A program made the translations under genes and the position numbers. Below the pieces are notes generated by a model that saw only the letters and a program-made list of their open reading frames with translations, ran no database searches and was not told the DNA's origin. This document shows positions 24,230 through 36,060 of a stretch of 64,000 nucleotides of DNA, one piece after another. Position 1 is the first letter of the stretch; each line of letters starts with the position of its first letter. Source of the DNA: Nectonema munidae (lineage: Eukaryota > Nematomorpha > Nectonematoida > Nectonematidae); the NCBI GenBank assembly GCA_030549495.1, contig JAUIRK010000168.1:558001-622000 (forward strand), in the 5' to 3' direction.

Positions 24230-25880
24230 ATCAGAAAATTTAGGCATCCTTACATTCAGGAAAAATGAGTATAGTGTGATTTTTACAGATAGATTTCAGA
24301 GATTTTTGACACTTTCGTGAGTTTCAATTGTTCTAGTAAACCCATAAAAAGAAAGGAGATTTTTGGTAACCAAACGAGTAGATGCATTCTCACACCTAAT
24401 TCTCATTGACTTTTCAGTTTGACTTAGGTCTAAATTTCTAATAAAATACTTTTTACACCTCTGGATGTGCTTGGGTACAAATTCAGCATATTGGTTTTGA
24501 CTATGAACCAACAATTACTAGCTACAATATCGAGGAAATTTGCAAAAATAACCATAGGCTATCTTCTCGATGCTCTGTAGCAGGTAAAACTACGAGCCAT
24601 TCTATTAAAAGTATCAACGCCACCTTTATAAGAATTGTAGTCTATAACTGTTTGAGGCTATTTTTATTGCCAAGTCTAACTATTTTTGAAATATTCTGAC
24701 TAGACATTATATAAACAGGCTTGAAGTTTTTTTTGCATGTTTTTCTGGAATGTATATAGTCAGTGAAGGATATTCAGTATATAAAAATTTGCTCTCCATT
24801 TCTACAACGTTTAGACATTTCTAGTGCTCAGGACGTAATAAATACAGACCAAACCTTCTACCACTTCTGTAAAAAATCGATCTACATAAATTCCACAGCC
24901 ACTAGGTACTTTTCATTTTTCGACTAACCGTTTGATAATGTTGGCTGGTTTGAAATAGTCTTTATCAGGTAACCCAGTTACGTATACTTCACTGGCTAAT
25001 ACATAAAAACTTCTTGAATCATTACCATGATACATCTTCATTCCATATCTTCCCGGTTTTGAAGGATCATACACTTTCATGGGAGATCTACCCCGATACT
25101 TCACCAACTGCTCGTAGGTAGTCTGTTGGGCACCAATACTTGACACAATTACTAACTATCTCATCATGTAAGTATCTGATTGGACTCAATTTATCTAATG
25201 GATTTCTATCTTTTTTTACATTAAGGCGTATGAAACGATTTATAAGTACAAACATATCCCTGCTCAATGCAGCTTTCAAAAAAGGCTCTCCATTTTTTTC
25301 TTAGAACAAAAATTTTATATGGATTTGTTGATTTTTGGACTGGCCAATGTGAAAAATGCATCCAAAATAGGCGAGCATATCTTCTATTGAGAATTTGAGA
25401 GCACAATAACGCAAATTTTCAAAAATAGGTTCTCTCAAACTATAAAAAATAATGATTAGAAAAGTTGGGTAAATAAAATGCAGTTACCTGTAATTTTCAT
25501 CAAGTTTAGCTTTAGTACACTCATATATATGGTGTATCAGACTATGAGTAAAAAAGAGAGATACATCCAATGCATTTGTCAAATTTTTAGCATCTCCTTT
25601 AGGACCAGGTGGAAATGAAGCAACATTACGCGTATTGACACGCATACTCCTTTCACGAGCATCTCTATAAGGTTCCCGCGAGTACTTTGTTTCATCAGGT
25701 GCTATAAGAATCTTCACTTTTATTTTCAGTACTTTTTGTTGAATATAAAAACTTGAGAAAAATAACCTTTTGATAACACTGCTATAGTGTAAATAATAAA
25801 GAAACTGCGTAAAATATGCGAGCAAGGATCGCGAAACTTTTATCAAACGCCTAACTAATATTTTAAAGGAATTTACCACT
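24230..25880 (-). mobile_element. Decayed piggyBac transposase
   Basis: Read on the minus strand, pieces in several frames follow the piggyBac order. The N-terminal part (about 25650-25484) has GPKGDAKNLTNALDVSLFFT. Then comes SRDMFVLINRFIRL and DKLSPIRYLHDE (25279-25150). The catalytic-region landmark YEQLVKYRGRSPMKVYDPSK followed by GRYGMKMYHGNDSRSFYVLA lies at 25130-24970, and the late hallmark VIDYNSYKGGVDTFNRM at about 24640-24590, then a degraded C-terminal part to about 24296. Frameshifts and stops separate the pieces, so it is a dead copy. Terminal repeats and the TTAA duplication were not found. It lies 1.5 kb upstream of the zinc-finger gene, on the opposite strand. Confidence 0.88.
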
Positions 25881-27343
25881 TCTTATAAATTAGATTTTTC
25901 TAGTTATTTTTTTAACAATACTTCTCTGTTGCTCAGTATCGTTTAATCTTTCTAAATAGGGAAAATTTCTAATGCTCATAATGAATGTGACAAAGCTAAT
26001 TCTGACTTTTATACTTATATTTATGTATTGAAAGACCTAAATTTGTTAGAATTGCAAGTTTATGATGTTTTTAAAATTGTGAAAACATTTAACTTAACTT
26101 ATCTTAATATTTGCGTGCCACATATAGAGCACACTTATTTGTCAGCGATAAACTAGAACTTCAGAATTTCAATTTTTTTGGGAAAATTTGAAAATATTTT
26201 CTAAAGATTGTTACATTTTTCCTTTACAGTTATTTAATGAATATTATTTCTAAAAAATTGCAAATGCATTAGAAAATGACTCCTATAGCAAATTATAAAA
26301 ACTTTCAGAACAAAGAAAATGCATTATTGAACGCAGTAAAAATATGTAAATAGTTTCACTCTTATTTATTGTAGAAATTAAAACATCGGTATCTATGCTA
26401 AAATTTAATCCCTGTATATTTTAAAATATCTCTACAAATTTTATGTTTGAACATTGGATTTTGAAAGAATACGCGATATTCCATTCTCAATCAAATTGAG
26501 ATTACGTCAATAATAATCAACATCATATTTATTGTTGAGTAACTATTATAAATGTATACACTAGTGATTATTACTAACTAAAAATCTTGCTTATTAACTA
26601 TTTAACTAAAAAAATTATCTACCAATTTTCTTTTGTTGTGGAGGAAATTACTTATTTCTTTTTTTAAAGTGCTCTCATTATTCTCATCAGTTACAACACC
26701 AATATTCTTAGAGCATCAACTCGGAATACACAGAATTTCGTACTTCCATCATAGAAATATGAAAAATCCTAACAGTCTTTTAGTTATGAGATAACTCACT
26801 TTTGGAAAGAAAACTAGTTTCCATTTTATGAAGAAGATGAGAAATTTTATTCCTTCTATAACAAAGTCAAATCTAAATTTCTCATTGGTTATATTTATCA
26901 ACTTGAATGTAAACGCTTGAATTGTTTTGTCGATGATAAGTATTTTCACTAAACATGCTTTTTATCTATTCACTGTTCATAATATTTATTATTTTTTTTA
27001 TTATTATTATTTATTTTTTTTAAATATTTTAACACCTGCTTAAATTCTGAACACTAACTTAGAAATGTTTTACAAGCCATTCCCTGTTGTCATCTCTAAT
27101 ACATATGTATAGGTGGTTTGTATCCTCGAGCGGCCAACATGGCATTGATACAGACCGTCAAACTGAATCCCTTCTAGTTAGTTTATATATTTCATTTTAT
27201 TATTGTGTTCCAATAACTCACTGTCTTCTTCTTCTTCTATTGGTTGTCTACGATTGTAAATGTATTTAGTTTTCATATTCATATGTATACCCTGAAAAAT
27301 ATGTTTTTATTAAATGCTTAATTTTAATAATTTGCCTTTATAG
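25881..27343. other. AT-rich spacer upstream of the first identified zinc-finger exon
   Basis: No exon of the zinc-finger gene was recognised here although its N-terminal exon(s) must lie upstream. The open frames 26749-26949 minus and 27087-27269 plus have no support. Confidence 0.4.
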
Positions 27344-30300
27344 ATCACAATAGAAATAAGAGAGACATTTTTTCTTCTTATAACAATGCCACTAGCATCT
27401 TAACTTCATATGAACTTTGTAAAAACAATAATGAAGATGCTATCCAGAACCATACTTCTGTACGCTGTAAAGAGAAAAGTGAATCGAATTCATCGATGTC
27501 GAGTCCAGAATCAACTACAGCAGTGTCCACAGATGTGGCTACTGTCTCAAAAAGTATTTGCGGAAACAACGAATGTCAAAAGTGCATATTTAGTAATGCA
27601 GTACAAGAAAACAATGAAGTCCTTGCTAAGAAGTATCAATGCAAAATGTGTCCCCAGGTTCAACTTTCGAATTCTTTATTTATATACAGTCAAGCCTTTG
27701 TTTTTCTAAAATTTCTCTCAAAATTCTCTCTGATAGTGAGAAAATCGGGTCACGGTGTAAAAATTTAATAGGTTTAGTTTTTGAGTTTATTATAACTTTT
27801 ATGATATCTTACATAATACATGAATATAGGATAGATTTAAAATATTTTTAATCTAAAAACTCGAATTTTTTGAAAAATTAATTTTTGCTAAATTTATTTA
27901 TATTTAGAGAGTTAAAGTTATCAGTTTCAGAAAGTCGTTCTGGAGTTCGGATTATGAATTATTTGAAATCTTGAAGTCTTAACACTGTATTTAAACAAAA
28001 CATGACAAAAACATTTAAATTTGTCAAGACTATGTTGAGATAGGATTAGGAAGCAGTGTTGCCAGACTCTGCGATTTTTCTAAATTTTTAATTTTGCAAT
28101 TACTTTTATAATATTTGATAGAATTCTAACATATTTAAAATGCCAAAATTATTTGAACAAATTTCTTAATTTCATAAATCGATTTACAATTATAATATTT
28201 TTTTGATTAGATAGTCTATTTACTTTGTTAAGTGGGACAGACTTGACATGTATTTTTATAATAAGAAATCGTTTGCTATTTTTTTATATGACATTTTCTA
28301 CCCTAACTTAGAAGTATCCTCCAACCCTCTACTGAAAACCCGGATTAACGAGGATTGACCGTAATACAGTGATCATTTTCTTTTCGTGAATATTGGAGAT
28401 GACATTTTCTTCTTAGATGTTTGATGCAAAATCTCTTCTGCAGGCGCATGTCAAACTGCACATGCATGAAGCAAAGCCATACCGCTGCCTCACATGCTAC
28501 AAATCCTTTGCAAACTCATCCTACCTTTCACAACACAATCGCATACACAGTGGCTTTAAGCCGTATAGATGCGATGTTTGTGGCAGAAAATTTACGCAAT
28601 TATCTCACCTACAACAACACACGAGAACGCATACGGGGGATAAACCGTATAAATGTCGAATTGAAGGCTGCTCCAAAGCTTTCACGCAGTTGTCAAGTCT
28701 TCAAAGTCATTCAAGGTGTCACAATACAAGTATTTTTACATTTTTATCTCGACATCCAAATTCAAAAAATTTCTAACTTGGAAACATTAGTGCAAAAAAA
28801 CTTCTTTATCCTAATTTTAATATTATTTGAATTTTAAATTATTCAAATATAAGGATTTGATTTAAGTGGATTCAAATAGGTTCAACTATAAAATGAAAAA
28901 TTGAATTTTTTTTAACAAAACTTAAAAAACTAGATACTATATTTTTATAAAAAGATTTATATTTATATTTTTTTTTGAATTTTACTATCAAAAATTTTTT
29001 TTTTACAATTTTTAAAATATTTTCTGTATTAAAATTTCAATTACATAAAAAAATTTTGCTGAAATTATGTGGCATATGATAATAATTTATATTTAAACAT
29101 TTTTAATTAATTTTATTTTTTTGCCTGATTATTTTTATCTATATATTTGTATTTTATTTTATCTTTTATTTACTAAAAATATAAATTTTTTTAAACTATT
29201 TTAACATAAATCAAAATAAATAAGAATGGAAATGACTTCAAATCTAATTGGCTACACTATTTATTAGTAATTCACTAATTACAATGAAAAAATTGAATTC
29301 TATATATGTCACTCTGTTTTGTGAGATTTAACGAAATTATCATTCATTTTTACAAAATATAAAAATTGTAATTTAACCAACATAATTTTTAGATGAACAA
29401 AATGCACTTGAACATGTATCTAACCAAAAAGATTCTAAAAGTCTAAAAGGCCATTTCTGTCATTATTGCGGGAAATCGTACACACAAGAAACGTACTTGC
29501 ATAGGCATTTAGCAAAACACAACTCGGATAGAAACACTCTAAATGATATGCTCTCAAAAAGAACTTTTCCAGAAGCAGATGCTTACTACAATTCTCCTTC
29601 CTTAACATCTCTGTATCCTTCAGTCAAGAAAGAAACTACAAACATTTCCTCTTATTGGAAACACTTTGATGCGAATAGCACGTCCCATTCCTTTCTCCCG
29701 ACTCAATATCACCACCACCATTGTGCAAATACCGCTGAAACTTTTGAAGAGTTTTACTTTGACTCGGCTAACGTGTACCAGCATATAAACAATCATCATC
29801 GTCATCACTATCACCCTCACCATCTTCACCACCCACCTAATTTCTTTGGCAATGACGAGATCAAGGTCAACCAGTTTATGCGACAACGCTTAACCAATCA
29901 CGTAGGAGCTCCTTACCCAGCATTGAACCTTCTTCAAAATGACGCACCAAACTCCAATCATCACGCATACGAAATTTTGGCGAGAGGAAACGCTTCCCTT
30001 TCGGCCGAAAATTTTGTATCTGTGTTTTCTTCTTTTAACAACAATAACTTTTCTCCGCCTAATAAGGAAAACAACCTTGATGCCGTTATTTCACCGTCAA
30101 GCAGCAGTCTTTCTCCAAATTCGCCATGTCCAGTTTCTTCTAAACCAGCTTCTATATCTATTCTCCCTTCTGCGCCCTTATTGCATCACACTTCTTACTA
30201 TTCTTCCGAAACGTTGCCCTACAACGAACAAAACTCAACTAAGCACGCTAGTAAAGGAAATACCTGCGATACGGCATTTCCTTCTAAATCTCCTTCCAAG

Positions 30301-30444
30301 AGGTTAAGTTATGCTTTTGAAAGTTCGCATAATGCGCATTCCCAAATCTTTTCAAGCGCTTTCATGAATTTTCAGCAGATAAAATCGTGTAATGCATCTG
30401 ACCACGTCTATCCTGTGATACCTAACATAGGGTTCAAAAACTAG
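27344..30444 (+). CDS. C2H2 zinc-finger transcription factor, LIN-29 / Rotund-Squeeze / ZNF362-384 family
   Basis: Three exons were assigned: 27344-27657, 28417-28729 and 29393-30444, with donors CAG/GTTCAA and CAA/GTATTT and acceptors CTTTATAG, TTCTTCTTAG and ATTTTTAG. Phases match throughout and give 558 residues after the first split codon, ending at TAG 30442-30444. Exon 1 enters in phase 1, so earlier exons are missing. Fingers seen: YQCKMC..H..H across the first junction; CLTCYKSFANSSYLSQHNRIH; CDVCGRKFTQLSHLQQHTRTH; CRIEGCSKAFTQLSSLQSHSRCH; and CHYCGKSYTQETYLHRHLAKH. The FANSSYLSQH, FTQLSHLQQH and SRCH words are diagnostic for this family of nuclear DNA-binding developmental regulators. 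Relatives have another finger before the last one; here its Cys half is absent and its second His is replaced (EHVSNQ), while exons 2 and 3 still join in frame. The C-terminal third is low complexity: a His-rich tract (HHRHHYHPHHLHH), Ser/Pro-rich segments and many Asn. Its targets here are unknown. Confidence 0.92.
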
Positions 30445-31189
30445 TTATTTGGTTAATTTATTTAGCATTGATTATTTTTAATAGTTGGCTCAAGATTCTT
30501 CTAATAATTCATAACAAATAATTTTCATCTTTTCAACACTGCCCTTTAATATCATTATTACTTTTTAAATTTAAAAATTCTTAACTTTTTTCGGTGATTT
30601 CCTCAGTTTTGTTATTTTAAACTTATCACACTTACAGTATTTTGTTTTAAATTTTGCACAATTGATACACGCATTGCAATGTTTTTAGATGATAAAACAA
30701 TATATATATATATATATATTATCTACAAATTTTTACTCTTGAGTTTATTGTTTCTTTATCAAATAAATGCAAGTTAAAATTTTCTTTTCCTCATTTCACT
30801 CAATTTTTTGAATAAAGGAATATTTTCCAAGTTATAATGTTTTTTATATAAACCATGCTTGATTCTAACAATAACATTTACAAATTTGAATTAAATTTAT
30901 TGAATTCTGTCTTTTGATAAAAAAAACTAATGTTCTTAACAAATACACGCGACCACAGTTAGTATGCGTATTAATAGAACGCGACTCACTTATAATGCGA
31001 TTAGATCTTTTAACGTATAACTTTGGACAGAGATAGGACTATTAATTCGTATTAGAATGCAGTGCAATTGGAAAAAAACTTAATTTATTGACTTTTAACT
31101 GGCTATAACATTAGTAAAGTATATATAATATTTGTATATCATTTTTAAATGCTATATTAATTCAAATAAATTGTGACCCTCGTACCAGG
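30445..31189. other. Probable 3' UTR and downstream spacer
   Basis: A TA microsatellite is at 30700-30719 and an AAATAAA-type polyadenylation signal at about 30760-30767. Nothing else is recognised. Confidence 0.4.
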
Positions 31190-31612
31190 CAAGAGTTGGA
31201 CCAAATACACTTGTATTTTTATTGTATATGTAATTAAATACAAAATTGATCTAATTGTATTTGTATTCGTATTTATAAATCCTAAGTTGGGTGTATTTGT
31301 ATTTGTAATTGTATTGTGTAACATGTAATGATAAATACACGAGTATGACACATCATATCTTACATGACAGGATATCAATAAAAGCAACTCAAATTCACTC
31401 CGAAGAATTTCCGTTTATCAGTGAAGCTGAGCTACAACTATGAATTGATTGAAATGCTGAACAAATTTACATGTCAATTCGATACCCTGAGCTATAATAT
31501 GTGTTTACGCATCTTTAAGTTTATGAAAAGAGTATTTTTTAATTGTATTTTGAAATTTGGTTACGAGAGTATTTGATTTGAGATTTAAAAATAAGTTGTT
31601 GATCCAGCTCTG
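31190..31612. mobile_element. Possible hAT-like MITE with GTATTTGTATTT-rich interior
   Basis: The left end CAAGAGTTGGACCAAATAC and the reverse complement of the right end CAGAGCTGGATCAAC match over about 30 bp with small gaps. The left interior is a degenerate run of GTATTTGTATTT words, as in many hAT-related MITEs. No clean target duplication was found. A 64-codon plus-strand frame (about 31382-31576; includes FTPKNFRLSVKLSYNYELIE) lies inside and may be a scrap of transposase. The minus open frame 31157-31387 is an artefact of the repeat. Confidence 0.42.
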
Positions 31613-32451
31613 TAACCACCGCTTTTAAGTCGCCACTAACAGGTATTGAATAAAGTTAAGCTTAGCATAGATTGAAAATTCATGGATAACTTAACATAAA
31701 TGTGTAAGATAATTTATTCATTTAATCATATGAGCATTATGATCTACATATTTCAAGAACTTTAGAAAGGAAAATTCTGATTTTTATCTCACTGATCTTA
31801 TTTTTTAAAATGGTGCTAGGAACTTCAATCTTATTATTATTCTTTCTAATTATATAAGAACATTGATAAAGTAAGTTACATTTATATTTTTAAAAATTAT
31901 CTCTTTTTATATGTTAAATCTGGAAATAAATATTTGACTTTTAACGCAATTCCCTAGAATTAAATTAAAATTGCACTAGTTGTAAATTTATACTATTCTT
32001 AGAGAATAAATAAAACTAATTTTCATTTGTAAAAAAATTTAAAACTAGGACGTAATTTTTTTATATTTTAGATCAAATTTTAATTGATTAAAAGAAGATT
32101 TTATAATATCATCAAGTATTATATAAAATTATGGAAAACAATATGTGTGTGAAAATTTCAATTAAAAATGAAATTTAAGACATTCTTTTCACAAAAATGG
32201 CTTTAGGCCATACAAAAAATTAATTAGATTGGAGAGAAATAGGGTTGAACAATATAACTACTTAAAAGCATTTTCAATATAATGATTGTTTATCTTGAAC
32301 AAAATATCAAAGTTATTATTGTATGAATTTGTTAAAACGATTATTTTTGTACTGCTATCAGCTTGCGATTTTTAACTCTAAAATGTCATTGAATGAACCA
32401 TATTATGAAGGTAATCACCATGCAAAAGTTCTTCTTTGTTGCAAAAGTCAT
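31613..32451. other. AT-rich spacer
   Basis: Nothing recognisable. Confidence 0.5.
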
Positions 32452-32549
32452 AAACCTTGAAATTTGTTGATTTTGTTTTATATATTTATTTGAAAGGTTT
32501 TTGAAACCTTGAAATTTGTTGATTTTGTTTTATATATTTATTTGAAATG
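32452..32549. repeat. Direct tandem duplication, period 52 bp
   Basis: AAACCTTGAAATTTGTTG is followed by the same TTTTGTTTTATATATTTATT run in both copies (32452-32503 and 32504 onward). The copies are nearly identical, so the duplication is young. Confidence 0.85.
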
Positions 32550-33789
32550 CTTTATATAACCTTTATTTGTAAAGTAAATATTTTTAATTAGCTTTTTTCG
32601 TTTAGGAAAAACTTGTCAATAAGTTTCTTTGTAAATTTCATTTTTTCCAACTTACTATAAAAACAACTAATTTATCATAAAACGATTATAATTTAGGTTT
32701 ACAAACTTCTCACCCTATTATTTTTCGTAAATTAATAGATATATTTCAAATCTATGTTATTGCATAAATCTTTCTAAATAAATGTATTGCAGAAGTAGCA
32801 TAAGTTCTACCTCAATAATAGTTTCAGTATACAAATATAACATTGATTGAATATTCTACATTTTTAGATAAATTTTTCCAACTTTTTTATCTTCTGGAAA
32901 ATGAGAAAACAATTGTTTTATTTTCTCATTAAATTAGTAAACTCTCTTGTCAATATTTTCACTAATGAATTTGTAAGATTTCCTCCCGAAGCTTAAATCT
33001 AACTAACTAATTGAATTATGAAAAAAATTAGTTACACTAACTAACTAAATTACTTAAGGCTCTTGTCCAAAATTCCACTAATGTAATAATAAAAAAACTA
33101 TTTAAGATAAATATATTTTAAAATAAAGCTAAATAAATTGAAAAAATTTATTTTGAAACTATAATTATTCTTATATTCATAAGAGTTTTTTAAATGATAA
33201 TTTTTAAGCTTTTGATATAAGGATACTTCTAAAAAACAACAGGAAAAATATATCGTTATTTAAAAATATATACACAATTAACGCCATCTAAATTTCTATT
33301 TGCATACTTCAAATGAAGTCTTTTTATATCTTCAAGGAGTGTATGATTTATTTGTTATTAATTCGCATTCTCTAACCATGAAGAAAATAATTAATGCTCC
33401 GTCTAGTGTTTTATTTATTTATATCTGTTAAAATAACATCATTTGTAGCCGTAATTAATAAAGTTAGTAAAATCAACGTTAATTTTTCCAAAGAACAACT
33501 TTACTAATTTAATTAGTACGTCTTAATTCCAACTAAATATTAGCACACTCAAAACAAAGATTATTGTTAAATCAATTTCTGCTAATTCTTGAGATGAATT
33601 CATTGAAGATATCTAAAACATAAGTACTTTATTAAAAACTTACTATTTCAACTTTTTCTCAATTCCATAATAAGCTGTGACTTTTGTGTGAAACTCATAA
33701 TAAACTTGAGCTTCCATATGTATCGGTTTTTCGAAATCGTTCGACTTTCACCAAACGATTAATAACGAAGTCCCTAAAGATATACAATT
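32550..33789. other. AT-rich spacer
   Basis: Degenerate CTAA runs lie at about 33000-33050. No gene is supported. Confidence 0.45.
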
Positions 33790-33891
33790 TTCAGTAAAAT
33801 TTTACCTTTTTTTCGTTCTATTTTATTTCTTTTTATTTAGAATAGAATTGAAGAGTTAAATAAAATGAAAAAATGGTAAAATATAACTGAA
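33790..33891. repeat. Imperfect hairpin, probable tiny MITE
   Basis: The left arm TTCAGTAAAATTTTACC plus TTCTATTTTATTT pairs with the right arm AAATAAAATG plus GGTAAAATATAACTGAA over about 35 bp each. Confidence 0.55.
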
Positions 33892-36060
33892 TATAGTATA
33901 TATAAGAACTCCAAATTTCATTCACATATTCTTATAAATTCAAAAAACAAAGTTTGAAAAATCTGACTACAAATATGATCTTATTTATTATCTAAGTATA
34001 AAAATTTCTCTTATACATTCATATAATTTTCAAAATTACTTATTTTTAATAAAAATTTTGTAATGACTTCTGTCAAGCCTATATTTGTCACAGTCGGTTG
34101 ATTTAAAAATGTTGCTACCCTATGATTTACTCTAATAAGATTTTACACGCCTGATCTAAAAGAGTTTTAAGTGTAGTATAGGTTGTTGGTCCCCTTAAAA
34201 ATAACGGGCATATTCCGAAGAGGGTGGTATATGCAAAGTAAATTTATTTCGACCTCTCTATATTGAATTAATTTCATCTATTCTTTTTAATACGAAACAG
34301 TGTCACCATTATGAATTTTAGAAAAAACTCAAGATTAAATAAAAAAATAAACTTAGACTTAATAAAGAAAACACAAGATTAATGAAATATATTGAAAAAT
34401 AAGGAAATTATGGTATTTCATTCACTAAAATATCAAGAATGATTTATCATTTTTTCTATCTATTTATGTCTTGTTCATCCTTGTAAATCTGACATTAATC
34501 TTTTCTTGGTTTCCAAGTAACACATGAAGCATTATTTTTCGTTATGTGTTATTTTTCCAGAACATGTGATGATTTGAGAAAAATAAAATTTAACAAAATA
34601 AGTTTATATTTTCATGAATTTAGATTAAAAATATTAAACCGCCTATAATTTCACATAATCTATATCAATATTCTGGTATTTTTAAATTTCCATTAAAATT
34701 AAAATTCGTTTTTTTTAAGATTTTATTTTAAAAAAATGAGGGAAAAGTTTAAACATTCACAAAGGATTTAATTGGCCTAAGTAAAGCTTAGATTCTAGAC
34801 TAGGAGCTATATAGTTCAAGTCACTTTAATCTATTATTATTTAACCATTAAAGTTTCCCACACATTTATTTAGACTTATGAAAATTCAGAATCTATGCAC
34901 CTTATGAGTTACTTATGGGTTATCTCCATCTCCCTCACTCAAAAATATAAAATAAAAATTTTTTTCCAACTTAATAATTTTAAAATACAAATTAATTAAT
35001 AATTTTAAATATATAATTAAATATATATGTAATATTGTAAGTATAAAATATGTATTGTATGTAATAAATATGTGTTGGACTCCTGTACAAGTAATTTATT
35101 ATTTTTACTCATCATTTAAATTCAAATAAAAAATCTTAAATTTTTTTTTAGAATAAGTACCCCTTATGATTTTACTCATGAAGAAAGTAAAAAAATTTGA
35201 AAAATTTGATAGAAATCTTTTTGAATCATTGAACTACATTTTATCCATATTTTGAAGGGTTAAAAAGTATTAGTAAATTATATTTGAAAAAAAACAAAAG
35301 ATTAAAACATATGAAACCTGGAAACCAAGCATTGTATCATGAAACCAAGATCTTGGTTTAAAGAGCAAGAAATGGTATCCCTGATATAAAATATAATGTA
35401 CTTGTCTATGGCAAATTTAGCAGATTTATTATTATTATTATAGTTATATTTAATTAATATTTTTACATTTTGTTAAAGTAACATTTGAGTAATAGATGTA
35501 TATTTGATGGTATCGGAATGAAAACTTGTACACGATATTCCCTCAAATGAAATATTATGTTCTTCAATCATTGTAAAAACAGTACTACTACTAATAATAA
35601 TGATAATAATAATAATAATAATAATTTGTACAAACAAAATTTCATTAATTATCTTCTTCTTTTTCCTGAAAACTTGTAATTGTGCAAATAACACAATCAA
35701 TACTTTTTAATAAAAGTCGTATTCACATTTACACATCGTTATTGTTGTTTATTCAAAACACAATGCAATATTATAAATAAATTTTATTACATTTCACTTC
35801 AACTATATACTTTTTTCTTACACACACTATCTCTCTCACTCATTTCACTACTCTCGTTACATACTAACAAAACTTTCCATACGACTTTCTTTCCAAGATT
35901 TGTTGATCTGATCACGCAGTATTACAACAAAACCTATTTTTAAAGTTTCGAAGCATGGAAGCAAAAGCAGCAATATTTTGAGTCATATGAATGGGTGGTC
36001 TTTATGCCGATATGACAAATCAAAGTCACCTTTCCTCAAAACGACTGAATCTGCGTGTAA
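33892..36060. other. AT-rich spacer, more complex after 35.8 kb
   Basis: A TAA/ATA microsatellite at about 35596-35624 explains the minus open frame 35473-35700. From about 35780 the sequence becomes less AT-biased, with a CTCTCT/CACTC-rich lead. A plus-strand frame open for about 80 codons (35928-36168) overlaps the better-supported minus-strand exon at 36061-36153. Confidence 0.35.

Noticed and set aside
23797-27100. AGAGATG at 23800 and its inverse near 27092 as ends of one 3.3-kb element round the piggyBac
   Set aside because: Match is under 10 bp and flanks show no duplication.
27410-27851. Other-frame ORFs across and after the first zinc-finger exon
   Set aside because: They are shadows of the exon 27344-27657 and run into the intron.
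28050-28075. CAGTGTTGCCAGA, resembling a hAT tip
   Set aside because: No inverted partner in the intron and no target duplication.
28421-28837. Second-frame ORF over the fingers
   Set aside because: Overlaps the true finger frame and has no family features.
29620-30307. Antisense and +2 ORFs in the last zinc-finger exon
   Set aside because: Shadows of the His/Ser-rich coding region.
35473-35700. Minus ORF with an isoleucine run
   Set aside because: It is a translated TAA microsatellite.
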